Assembly: GCA_965240325.2 (NCBI GenBank)
Contig: OZ251232.1
Coordinates: forward strand, 806,001 to 870,000
Source: Rebecca billardiae RCC1528
Lineage: Eukaryota > Haptophyta
Direction of reading: 5' to 3'
DNA length: 64,000 nt
Shown here in pieces: positions 20,975 to 30,555 of the stretch (within the stretch, counting starts at the first letter, position 1; every line of letters starts with the position of its first letter). The notes under the pieces are model-generated. The model was given only the letters and a program-made list of their open reading frames with translations, searched no databases and was not told where the DNA came from. The position numbers and the translations under genes are program-made.

Positions 20975-23107
20975 TCACGATGACGCCAACGGCAGCGCGG
21001 ATGCGTCGACGAGGCTCGTCACCGAGGTGATCCACGCCACCGCGCCGAGATCGTAGATGCGGTCGATGAGCACGAGGCACACGGTGCCAAACGTCGTGCC
21101 AAACGTGCCGGCGAGCGAGAGCGACGCGCGCACGCCGAGCAGGCGCACCGGGTGCGCGGTGGCGATCTTCATGATGGCGGCCGCCTCGTGGTGCAGCTCC
21201 TGGATGGCCTGCAGCACGAGGAAGCGGCGCGCGTGCGCACCTGCGGCGAGCGCGCGGTCGGCCGCCACCGCCGGCTCGGCCAGCCGCCGGTTCGCCACCT
21301 CGAGCTCGTAGTGCGAGCGCGTCACGCCCGCGAGCAGCAGCATGTCGAGCTCCTCGAGCTGGTCGTTGGCGGCCGAGCCGGCGCGCAGCTGGAAGAAGAA
21401 GACGGCGGAGAGCACGACGGTCATGAGGAGGACGAGGTTGACGGGCAGCGAGTGGCGCAGCTCGATCGAGTCGTCGCCCAGCCGCTCGTGCGCGTACAGC
21501 AGCCACACGAGGTACGCGCCCGCCACGCTCGCAAACCCGAGCACGAGCGCGTTGAAGACGGTCATGCGCAGCGAGTAGGCGCGGCCGTACGCGAGCTGCA
21601 TGCGCCAGAGCAGCGAGAAGACGCGCACCACCGACGGGTTGGACAGGTCGAGCGTCGGCCAATCCGAGACGCGCTCACCACCGCCCTCGTGCACCGGCCC
21701 GTCGTGCGACGCGAGCAGCGCGCTCAGCATGCGCCGCTGCAGCGCGATGCGGCGGTACCACGACTCGGCGCACATGAGGAAGAGGATGTTCACGCTCCAC
21801 CACGCGGCCGTGATGAGGGCGAGGCTGAGCGTGACGCAGTACGCGACCGCGTCCGTGCCGAACGGCCGGATCGGCTGCCCCAGGTCCGCCTGGTACCACG
21901 CGCGCAGCACGCTCGGCTGCAGTCCGAACACGATCGCCACCGCGCGCGACACGTGCAGCGTGCGCGCCACGTACTCGGGCGTGACGATGGCATAGGTGGC
22001 GCGGAGGACGAGCGCGCCGAGCACGTCGTCCACGCGCACGGAGGCGGGCAGCGCCACGTGCGCGGGCGCGTCGGCGTCGACGGCGGCGGCGGCGGTAGCC
22101 TCGGCGCCGCCGCGCACCGACTCGTGCGCAGCCTTGTCGGCGGCGGTCGGCGGCGGCGGCGTCGGCGGCGGCGCAAAGGGCGACGCGTCGCCCAGCACGC
22201 TGAGCAGCCGCTGCCAGCGCACCACCTCCTCGCGCGTGCGCACCTCGAAGGAGAACTGCCGCGTCGCCGCGTCCGCGGGCGCCACGCCGCCGGCGCCCGT
22301 CGCCTCCACGAGCCGCCACGCCCGCATCACCTCCTTGCGCACCACGTCGGGCTGCGGGAACCACACGCCCGTGAGCAGCTGGATGCGGTTGGCGTACGCG
22401 ATCGCGGCCTCGTACGGCCCGCGGAGGAAGAGCGCGAGCTCACCCGGCGCCATCACCGAGTACTTGACGCCCACCATCGTGCGGTGCGCGGCGTACATCA
22501 GGAACGCATGCGCGAGCTCGGTCACGTGCACGCGCTGCGCGGCGAGCGCGTCCCAGCGCGTCGCAAAGCCGAGGGCGGCGAGGGCGAGCACGAGCCAAGT
22601 GCCGTCCAACACGGACTTGCGCGCCCAGAACGCAAGCGTTGCGCTCCAGAGCCTCAGCTCCATGCCGTCGTCGCGGCTGCGCAGGTTGTACACGAGCCGC
22701 AGGTTGAGGACCGCCTGCCAGCCGTGCCGCGCGGCCACGTACGGGATGCCGAGCGGCGTGACGATGTGCAGGAGGAAGAACTCGAGGAACGTCCACGGGT
22801 GGACGCGCAGGTCGGTCGCGAGCTCGAGATCCACGTCCACCTCCGGCGTCGCGTCCGCGTGCGGCGCCATCGGCGGGCCGCCGAAGCCCTGCGCCATCGC
22901 CATCGTGCGCTGGCGCGCGAGGCCGAGGTCCATGTTCTTCACGTAGCGCGGCTTCGAGTCATTGGGCGGTCCGGGCGGGTCGGGCGGGTCGGGCGGGTCG
23001 CGGGCGGCGGTACGCGCGCGCCGGCGCGCCGGCGGGCCCACCGCGTCGCTGGGCTCGTCGCGCAGCCGACCGTACCCACCCCTTTGCCGGCCTTCGCAAG
23101 GCGCCAT
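20975..23107 (-). CDS. Polytopic membrane protein, function unknown
   Basis: 710 aa in a single frame; Met59 (22933) is a plausible later start, since the first 50 residues are Pro/Arg-rich and include a GGGCGGGTC tandem repeat (PPDPPDPPGPP). I count seven or eight hydrophobic segments: ~107-127, ~165-185, ~208-222, a GAL...TYAIVTPEY helix, a long YCVTLSLALITAAWWSVNIL helix, ~555-575, ~590-608 and ~665-690. A large soluble loop (270-360) separates the third and fourth. The layout recalls 7-transmembrane channel-like families, but no signature motif is present and I do not assign one. Confidence 0.65.
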   Translation of the reverse strand: MAPCEGRQRGGYGRLRDEPSDAVGPPARRRARTAARDPPDPPDPPGPPNDSKPRYVKNMDLGLARQRTMAMAQGFGGPPMAPHADATPEVDVDLELATDLRVHPWTFLEFFLLHIVTPLGIPYVAARHGWQAVLNLRLVYNLRSRDDGMELRLWSATLAFWARKSVLDGTWLVLALAALGFATRWDALAAQRVHVTELAHAFLMYAAHRTMVGVKYSVMAPGELALFLRGPYEAAIAYANRIQLLTGVWFPQPDVVRKEVMRAWRLVEATGAGGVAPADAATRQFSFEVRTREEVVRWQRLLSVLGDASPFAPPPTPPPPTAADKAAHESVRGGAEATAAAAVDADAPAHVALPASVRVDDVLGALVLRATYAIVTPEYVARTLHVSRAVAIVFGLQPSVLRAWYQADLGQPIRPFGTDAVAYCVTLSLALITAAWWSVNILFLMCAESWYRRIALQRRMLSALLASHDGPVHEGGGERVSDWPTLDLSNPSVVRVFSLLWRMQLAYGRAYSLRMTVFNALVLGFASVAGAYLVWLLYAHERLGDDSIELRHSLPVNLVLLMTVVLSAVFFFQLRAGSAANDQLEELDMLLLAGVTRSHYELEVANRRLAEPAVAADRALAAGAHARRFLVLQAIQELHHEAAAIMKIATAHPVRLLGVRASLSLAGTFGTTFGTVCLVLIDRIYDLGAVAWITSVTSLVDASALPLASS

Positions 23108-23278
23108 GCTGATCCGGAGGGATTGATTGACCGTATTCGTGACCGGAAGCTGGTATGATGAATGTGGGTATTCATTAATAAAGGCGCGGCCGTCCTCGCT
23201 CGCAGCCGCTCGGCCGCGGACTCCCCAGGAAGTCGTCGCAGCACGCTCCCGAGCCCAGCTTCACATCAGCGTTCGAAC

Positions 23279-23671
23279 ATGAAGCTTCTGGTTGGCGTTG
23301 GCATGCTTATGCTGAGCACGCTGTCCGATGCGTACCATGCAGGCACGCCGACAGGCATCGTCCAGAGCCGTCTGCCACTGGCGTCGCGCCGCTCGGCCTT
23401 GCTCCTCTCGGACACGCCCCCGCCGGCAGGGGACGAAGCGGGCACGACGGAGCAGGACGTGCAGGCACCGCCTCCTCCGAGCGCGCCGCAGCAGGCGCAG
23501 GAGCGCTCAGAGCCGTCGTTCTCGGTGAAGGACGTCCTGACCGCGCTGCCGTACGCACTCGGCCTCTGCGCCATCACCACGCTCTTGATGTCGCAGGCGG
23601 GCCTCTTTGACAATTTCGACCTCAACTTGCCAGGCATCGAGATTCCCGCCGAATGGCTCGAGGAGTCGTAA
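23279..23671 (+). CDS. Small secretory/plastid-type membrane protein, unknown
   Basis: 130 aa. MKLLVGVGMLMLSTLSDAYH is a good signal peptide; the following Ser/Arg/Leu stretch (LPLASRRSALLLSD) looks like a transit peptide. A Pro/Gln-rich spacer leads to one transmembrane helix (LTALPYALGLCAITTLLMS, ~80-103) and a short tail, GIEIPAEWLEES. The pattern suggests a small thylakoid or plastid-envelope protein. It faces the membrane-protein gene, 171 bp between starts. Confidence 0.6.
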   Translation: MKLLVGVGMLMLSTLSDAYHAGTPTGIVQSRLPLASRRSALLLSDTPPPAGDEAGTTEQDVQAPPPPSAPQQAQERSEPSFSVKDVLTALPYALGLCAITTLLMSQAGLFDNFDLNLPGIEIPAEWLEES

Positions 23672-24180
23672 TGTCGCTTCGTGATGGACGTGCGCGTGGT
23701 GGCGAGGAGCACATGGGCGGCGACGAGAGCAGTGGAGCCGCGCTGTCGAATACGGTTAACGGGCGCGCGGCGTCTAGTAGTAGTGGCCTGGCTGCCGATC
23801 GGCGACATCCGGGCCTGGTACGCGATATATCGTCATCAACAGCGCGCATCAATCGTCTGCTGATGCGCGCTGTGATGACGCACGACTATATATATATGAT
23901 GATGAGCGTATATATCGGCGCACGTAATGCGGTCGCGCGTCTAATTACTAATACTCTAATCGTCCGCGTAACTTTGCCAAAGTTACTTTCAGCGAGTAGT
24001 CTCGGGCCACTAGTGGCAAGTCTGAATACTGTAGACTGCTGCGGCGCAGCAGCTGCAAATAATTAATAATGCATGCAGGCCTATAGTGTGAAATCAGCTG
24101 CAAACCGTGCTACGGCAGGCCCGCAGCCGCACTGCCGCACGGTTTATTGACTTCGATAATGACGCTAGTCTAGTGAGTTA

Positions 24181-24750
24181 CAGGCAATCGCGGGCAATAA
24201 GGAGCTGTCACGTTTAAAGAACTGGGGCTTGCTACAGTATCTGCGGATCTGGCCTAGAAATTAAAACTGCTAGCCGATTGGCTGGTTCGCTATCTATTAC
24301 CGCCGTGACTAATACGCACTTCACCGTTCACGCATAGTCACACGAAGAAACCGCCGCCGGGACTAACGTCGTCGCGGCTGACGTGGTCCGCCGACGAGGC
24401 CGCAGTGCGGAGTGCGGCCCGTGGGAAGCGGCGCGCGGCCCGACTACGACCAAGTCCCGACTTATTCTCCTGACTGACTCCTGGCCAGTGCACCGCGGCA
24501 TCCATGCAACATCATGTCAGATTTGCTCTAAAATGGCCCGAATGTTTTCTTCGTCGGCCTCGCCGGCCGGGCCTAAAGACTCAGCGGGGGGCTCTGTCCC
24601 CCTGCGCCCCCCGGGCTGCGCGGCGGGCGGAGCCACCTAGCTAGCTTTGAAGAAACTGAGACTCCGTAGGCGCTCGGGCTAACGAACAGGCTAAGTAACC
24701 CAGACTAGCCGTGAGATCTCTGACTTATTCTTATTGCCCGCGATTGCCTG
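24181..24750 (-). mobile_element. MITE family B, copy 1
   Basis: 570 bp bounded by inverted repeats of CAGGCAATCGCGGGCAATAA and flanked by TA (24179-24180, 24751-24752). The body matches copies at 56148-56659 and 62967-63540 but in the opposite orientation. Shared internal blocks include GCATCCATGCAACATCATG and AACTGGGGCTTGCTA. No coding capacity. Confidence 0.88.
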
Positions 24751-25371
24751 TACCGTGAGTGAGTGTACGGCGGCAGACGCTGACTCTGACAGACATCGTC
24801 ACAATATATTAAATATGATGCTGGTGTCAGTGTCTGCCCGCGCGGCCGTGACGCGGAATGCGCCGTCCGCGGCGTCCGCGGGGCCTCAGGCTCCGACATC
24901 AATGCGCTGATGATAATAACATCAATATAATGACGATATATTTATAATATATCGATCTATATATATAGTGATAATGATGTCGGAGCAGCAGTGGCGCGCG
25001 CGTGATCGATGTAGTCATATTCGATCAGCATCGGATATCGGCGGAGTCGGAGTGCGATGACGAGATATTATTGATGAGTCACCGAGTAGAGTGCTATAAA
25101 TACGTCTCAGAGTCTCAGAGTGTCGTCACGGAGTCGGGCTACTGCGTGAGCAGAGTCGCTGAGGCTGCCAGCAGCTGAGTCAGGCTGACAGTCTGACTGA
25201 TCAGATGATCGATATGCGCGGCGGTATTCCGCGACCGCGCTGCGCGGCCGCGCGGCGCCGCCCGGAGTCGGACCGGCGGCGGCGGCCGGGCGGCGGCGGC
25301 GGCCCAGCCGCGCGGCCTGCGGGGCTGCCCGGCGGGCCCCGCGGGCGCGGGGCCGCGCCCCGCGGGTCGCG
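24751..25371. other. Intergenic, AT-rich then GC-rich
   Basis: The stretch 24,900-25,100 is rich in short AT palindromes (ATATATTTATAATATAT). The last 150 bp turn sharply GC-rich and form the 3' side of the next gene. The stretch 23,672-24,180 before the MITE is likewise AT-rich. No gene seen. Confidence 0.4.
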
Positions 25372-27730
25372 TCACACCGCCTGCAGCCCGCTCGCGGCGA
25401 GGAAGTTGAACGCGAGCACGAACTCGTCGCGCTCCTCGAGCGACTCGCACAGCACGTACAGCCTGCGCGCACACGGGCTGAGCTCGTCCTCGTCGAGCTC
25501 GAGCAGCGGCTGGTCCCAGAGCGGGATGCGCGCGCTCGCGCCGTCGGTCAGCGCCCACTGCACGAGCGCACCGCCCAGGCCGACCACGCCGGGCAGTCGC
25601 AGCTTGAGCTCGCGCTTGGTGACCACGGCGATGTACTGCGCGAGCGTCGACCCGCCCGGCGAGGAGGGCGCGGCCGGGCGCGCGCCGAGGCTCAGCCGCC
25701 GGGCGTCGGCGTCGTCCGCCGCGCCCGCCGCAGCGCCGACGCCCGCCTCGGCGAGCGCAGTCGCTATCTCGGGCGGCAGGCGGCGCAGCTGCTCCTCCGC
25801 CGCTCCCACGCCCGCCTCGACCGGCGCCGCGCGCACGCGGAGCTCTGCCCAGCCCCAGCTGTGCGCCGAGCGCACGGCCGCCTCGCCGTCCTCGCCCGGC
25901 GCGACGGGCGCGTGCGTCGTCGCGACGAGCGCGCAGCCGAAGACGCGCTCCGCGCCGACGTGCGCGTACGGCGCGCACGCGAGCGCGAGGCGGCAGTGCA
26001 CGTCCTCCGCAGAGGGGCGGTAGTGCCGCTCGCACGCGCCGCCGATGGGCACGCGCGCGCCGCCCGCGTGCACGCGCCACCACTGCAGCGCGCAGCCGTG
26101 CGCGTGCGCCGTGCGCGGCACGGCCGCCTCCAGGGGCTCTCCGACCGCGGGCGCGCGCGCGCCCAGCGCCTCGCCGCCCGCCAGGCCGAGCGCGGGCTCA
26201 ACAAAGAGCAGAGGGCTGGGCGGCGGCGGCGCCAGCCCGCCGCCCGCCTCGAGCGCGGAGCGGCCGCTGGCGGCGCCGAGCCTCGACACGTCCGGCAGAG
26301 GCAGCGCTCCGGCCGAGGCGGCGCGCTGGCCCATCTTGGCGATGGTGAGCTCAATCAGGTCGCGGTGCCACGCGCTCGGCGCGCGCAGCGTGAACCTGCC
26401 GCGCGGCGTCGAGCACGCGGCGCGCGCGCGGGGCGGCGAGGTGCGCCGCCGCGCGCCTCGTGCGCGTGAATGCCGGGCCAGCCCACGGCGCTGGCGGCGG
26501 TGGCGCACAGCGCGTGCGCAGCAGTAGGGCGCGGCGCGCGCGCGCGCGCCCTCGCGCGGCGCGCGGCGCGCGGCGCGCGCACAATCGCCCCGCGCCGTTG
26601 CCCGCCGCGAGCAGCAGCGTGAAGCGGCGGTGCTGCGCGTCGCCCTCGTCCGCGCTGAACACGGTGCGCGCGCCCGCTGCGCGCCCGCGGCCGAACGGCG
26701 CGTGCCTCCGGCGCAGCTTGGAGTGGAGCACGGTGACACCGTCCATGCTGACCGTGAGCGTGCACGCGCGCTCGCTCGCAGGCTCGGGCGCGCAGCCGCC
26801 GGCCGCGCCGTGCGCTCGGGCGGCCAGGGCGTGCTCGGGGTCTGCGGCAGAGGCGCGCCGCGCCGCAAGCCGCGCAGCGAGCCCGCCGCCCGCGCCGCCG
26901 CCGCCCGCGCCGCCGCCCTCCGAGCTGGTGAGGGCGCGCGTGAGGGCGCGCGGCAAGGCTCGCTTGGGCCGCGCCCCGGGGCTGAGGCCGCCCTCCTGCG
27001 CGCCGCCCTCCTGCGCACCCGCGCACCCGCCGCCGCCGCCGTCCCCGCCGTCCCCGCGCCCTTCCTCCGCCGCGGCGCCCTCCCCGAGCAGCTGTGCGTC
27101 GAACGCGGCCGAGTGCGCGGCGAGCGCCGCGGAGACAGCGTCGCGCTGCGCGGGCGACATAGGCACGACCGCTGAGTACGCGGTGGCTCTGACGAGGACG
27201 GCGGCCCCGCCGGCTGGGCGCCCGCCGGCGTCCGTCGGCGCGGCGAGCGAGGCCGTCGCGCTCACGGTCGCGTCCACGTCGGTGGCGCTGAGCACGCGCG
27301 CGTGCGCGCGGCCGTCCGCGCCGCGCTGCGCGCCCAGCTCAGCAGGCCGCTCGGCGCGCCCGTGGTGGCAGAGGCGGCGCCACGTGACGGCGCTGATGCG
27401 GAGGGCGTCGGCGCGCGCTGAGCGCCGGCCCACGCCACGGCGGTCGAGCGTCACGACGGGCTTGAGCGTCGCGCCGCACACGCTCGCCCCGTGCAGCGTC
27501 AACAGCGGCAGCGGCGCGGCACAGAGCTGCACGTCCGCGCCACCGCCCAGTCCGAGCCAGCCGGCGAGGGACGAGGCCCGCGCCTCCTCCTGCGCCAGCC
27601 AGTGCAGCGCCTCCGGGCCGGTGCCCTGCGGGATGCGCTCGGCGACCTCGGACACGTGGATCAGCTCGCCCGTGTCCAGGTTGCGCACCATCTCGAAGGC
27701 GATCGCGTGGTGCGCGTTGGCTGCGCTCTC

Positions 27731-27770
<40 letters not shown>

Positions 27771-28756
27771 GCCGCCGCGCCCGCGCCCGCGCACCGCGCA
27801 CCGCATGAGCCCGTGCTGAGCTGCGCCTTCGCCGCGCTGACCTCGGCGAGTGGGATGGCGACGGTCAGCGCCTCGAGGACGTACCCGCCCGCCTCCTCGT
27901 CGCCGGCCTCCGCCGCCATCGCGCGCAGCGTGACTGCATACGCGTCAGCGCTGGCGTGCGTGTAGCTCGCGCCCTCGGGCGCCGCGCGGACGGCCGCCGC
28001 GCCGCGCTCGACGCGCTGCGGCACGTGCACGATGCACTCGCTGGTGAAGAAGCGCCTGCCCGCGAGCGGCGCGGGCGGCGGCGGGCGCACCGCCGACTGC
28101 CGCCGCGCAATGCTCAGCTTGGCGACGAACAGCGCCGCGTGCTCCGCGCCCTTGCCGCTGGGCGCGCCCAGCCCGGCCGCCGGGGGCGTCGGCGGCTGCG
28201 GCGTGAAGAGCGCGCGCAGCGCGCTGCCCTTGCGCGACGTGCGGCGCTCGTGCTCGTCCGCGGAGCCAGCAGCCTGACGACTCGCGCCGTCGGGCGTGGG
28301 CTCGTCACGCGCGGGCATCCACGACGCCTTGGCCAGGATCGTCAGCCTGTCGCCGCCGCGCACGGCGATGGGCGTGGCGCTGAGCTGCTCCGCAGACCAG
28401 TGGAGCGTGACCGCCCGCTCGGAGCCGCCGGCGCCCTGACCGGCCGCCTTGCGCAGAGCCTTGCCCGCGGCGCGCGCGGCGGGGTGCGGCGTGCTCACGG
28501 GCTGCGGCATCGCGTCCGCATACACGCCGTCGAGCGAGACGCCGTTGAGCGAGAAGTCGACGCTCCACGCCACGCGCGCGAGGTCGATCGAGCCGGGCTC
28601 CCGCCCGAGGTCAGTCCCGGAGCCGTGCGGGTCGGCGCCCGCGGCCGGCCTCCTCCCAACGCCGGGCTTTGTGCCCAGCATGGAGCGCAGCGCGCCCAGG
28701 CTCGGCGGCCTGGGCACAAGGGCGGCAGCCCCCGCCGGTTGTGGTGGCGGCGCCAT
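25372..28756 (-). CDS. PH-like domain protein, function unknown
   Basis: Two exons, 28756-26583 and 26395-25372, with a 187-bp GT-AG intron (phase 2) joining RFTLLLAAGNGAGRL to FTLRAPSAWHRDLIEL; 1,065 aa. An upstream Met at 28819 would add 21 residues. The joined segment has the strand-rich run and C-terminal helix (APSAWHRDLIELTIAKM) of a pleckstrin-homology-like domain, near residues 660-740. A second strand-rich domain near the N-terminus starts RVAWSVDFSLNGVSLDGVY. A poly-Gly tract (~27,730-27,765) and Ala-rich linkers separate the pieces. The C-terminus ends LCESLEERDEFVLAFNFLAA, again like the last helix of a PH fold. Probably a membrane- or scaffold-associated protein. Confidence 0.7.
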
Positions 28757-28857
28757 CGTCGAATTCTGGACGGCCAAAGGAGGCCGCGCCAGGGCGCCAG
28801 CAAGGGGCCGCCGGAGCACGGAGTCCGGGCGCGCAAGGAAAGGTGTCGGTTTCCAAG

Positions 28858-30135
28858 ATGGCAGCGGCCGAGGACCCGATCACACACGTCGAAGGCCTGA
28901 TCCAGCAAGGGCTGGTGGAGGTGTTCCGCGAGCGCCCGGCCAACCCCGCGCGATTTCTCGCGCGCTGGATCTCCGAGCGCAGCGGCTCGTCCGCCACCGG
29001 CGAGGAGCTCCCCAACACCTCCGCGCTGATCGAGGAATGCAACGCGATCGCAGCCAAGCTGCACAAGGTGCGCGCGGGCAACGCGGAGCTCGAGCTCGAG
29101 CTCGAGGCGGCGCTCTCAGCCGTGCTCACGTCTGAGGCATCGCTCGCAGAAGACGAGGAGCGCGTCCAGCGCGGTGTGAAGCAAGCCCTCGCCGCAGCCG
29201 AGGCCGACCTCGCGGCCACTGTCAGCGAGGGCCAGTCTGAGATCGAGGTCGCCGCCAGGGAGGCGCTCGCGACCGAGCACCGGGCCAAGCTGGCGGAGCA
29301 GCGGCTGGCACAGAGCCGCGAGTATCTCGAGCAGCTCCGGGCGCTCGCGACCGACCTCGGCCTCGACGGCCCGGCCGCGCTGCCGGAGAGCGGCCAGCAG
29401 GCGGACGAGCAGGAGCAGCCGCCCCTGCGCAGCTCCGGGCTGATCGAGCTGGGCCGGGACAGCCCCGAGCCCGAGGAGCAGACTGCGCCGCGCTTCCAGC
29501 AGGCGGAGTCGAAGTCGGACACGCTCGGCTCGGGGATGGACGACGCGGCAGCGGACGACAGGTCGGCGGACGACGCGGACGCGGACAACATGTCGACTGC
29601 GGCCGTCGACGACGAGAGCACGCACCGGCGCGCCACCATGGATCGGGACTCGGTCGCCGCTCTGATGGCGGCGCAGGGGTCGCTCGCCGACACGTACGGC
29701 GACACGGGCAACCTGGCCGTGGAAGAGCCGGGCACGGCGGACAACGTGTCCACTGCGGCCCTCGACGACGAGAGCACGCACCGGCGCGCCACGCTCGAGC
29801 CGGACTCGGTGGAGAGCCTCTTGCGCGCAGGGCCCTCGCCTGCCGAGGAGGGCGAGTTCGCGGACGGCGGTGACGCGCCCAGCGCGGACGGCGGTGGCGA
29901 GGGCTCGCAGCAGCCCTCGGCGCAGCAGCCGGATCCCAATCTCCTCCAGGTGGACCCGTACTCGGACTCCAAATCCGCCGTGGACAACGCGTCGAATGTG
30001 GCCATCGACGACGAGAGCACGCACCGGCGGGCGACGCTGGGCGCTGACCTCGCAGCACCGGACAGCGAGGCGGAGGTGGCGCTGTCTGCAGCGGACGAGG
30101 CGGAGGAGCACGCGCCAGTGGCGGCGGAATGGTGA
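28858..30135 (+). CDS. Dpy-30/RIIa-domain protein with three DDESTHRRAT repeats
   Basis: 425 aa, no intron. Residues ~8-32 (THVEGLIQQGLVEVFRERPA, then NPARFLARWI) match the Dpy-30 motif, a two-helix dimerisation domain that docks amphipathic helices in histone-methylase complexes and in flagellar radial spokes. A coiled coil follows (~60-165). The acidic C-terminal half carries three repeats around residues 245, 297 and 378, each with the block DDESTHRRAT; RRAT fits the consensus for basophilic kinases such as PKA. A flagellar scaffold role is plausible, given the BBIP1 gene nearby, but chromatin is not excluded. It starts about 100 bp from the divergent PH-like gene. Confidence 0.75.
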   Translation: MAAAEDPITHVEGLIQQGLVEVFRERPANPARFLARWISERSGSSATGEELPNTSALIEECNAIAAKLHKVRAGNAELELELEAALSAVLTSEASLAEDEERVQRGVKQALAAAEADLAATVSEGQSEIEVAAREALATEHRAKLAEQRLAQSREYLEQLRALATDLGLDGPAALPESGQQADEQEQPPLRSSGLIELGRDSPEPEEQTAPRFQQAESKSDTLGSGMDDAAADDRSADDADADNMSTAAVDDESTHRRATMDRDSVAALMAAQGSLADTYGDTGNLAVEEPGTADNVSTAALDDESTHRRATLEPDSVESLLRAGPSPAEEGEFADGGDAPSADGGGEGSQQPSAQQPDPNLLQVDPYSDSKSAVDNASNVAIDDESTHRRATLGADLAAPDSEAEVALSAADEAEEHAPVAAEW

Positions 30136-30555
30136 GCCGGCGGCTTGGCGACAGCAGGCGGTGCTGCGGCCAGCCTTACTGTTGGGTGTGGCACCTCGGC
30201 GTCAGAAGGCGCCGACGCTGGCTATCCTACTCGGCATATCCACTGACCACTATCCAGTATCCTGCCAGGCGGCCCTGGCAGCAGGCTGAGCAGCAGCAGT
30301 CGCGAGCTCGTCCGACCAGTGCTGGCGCACTGCAGTGTCCCGCGGTCGCCCTGCCATAGCAGTGCATGCGTATACAATGCTGCTGATGCAATATCACTGT
30401 GCGAGGCGCCCGGCGTCACCCTGACCCGTGGCCGTGCGGGGCGCATCAGCAGATCGACAGCATATATATATATTCACATCAGCAACCAGTAGGCAGAGCA
30501 GCACTGCCGCGCTGCCGCCCGCTGCTTGCTTGCGCACGGACGACCATCACGGCTG
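30136..30555. other. Convergent intergenic region
   Basis: 420 bp between the 3' ends of the Dpy-30 gene and the LRR gene. It includes a short TATATATATAT tract near 30,465. No gene or repeat recognised. Confidence 0.4.

Noticed and set aside
20975-23107. Assignment as a gustatory-receptor-like 7TM channel
   Set aside because: Helix count fits loosely, but the C-terminal signature of that family is absent.
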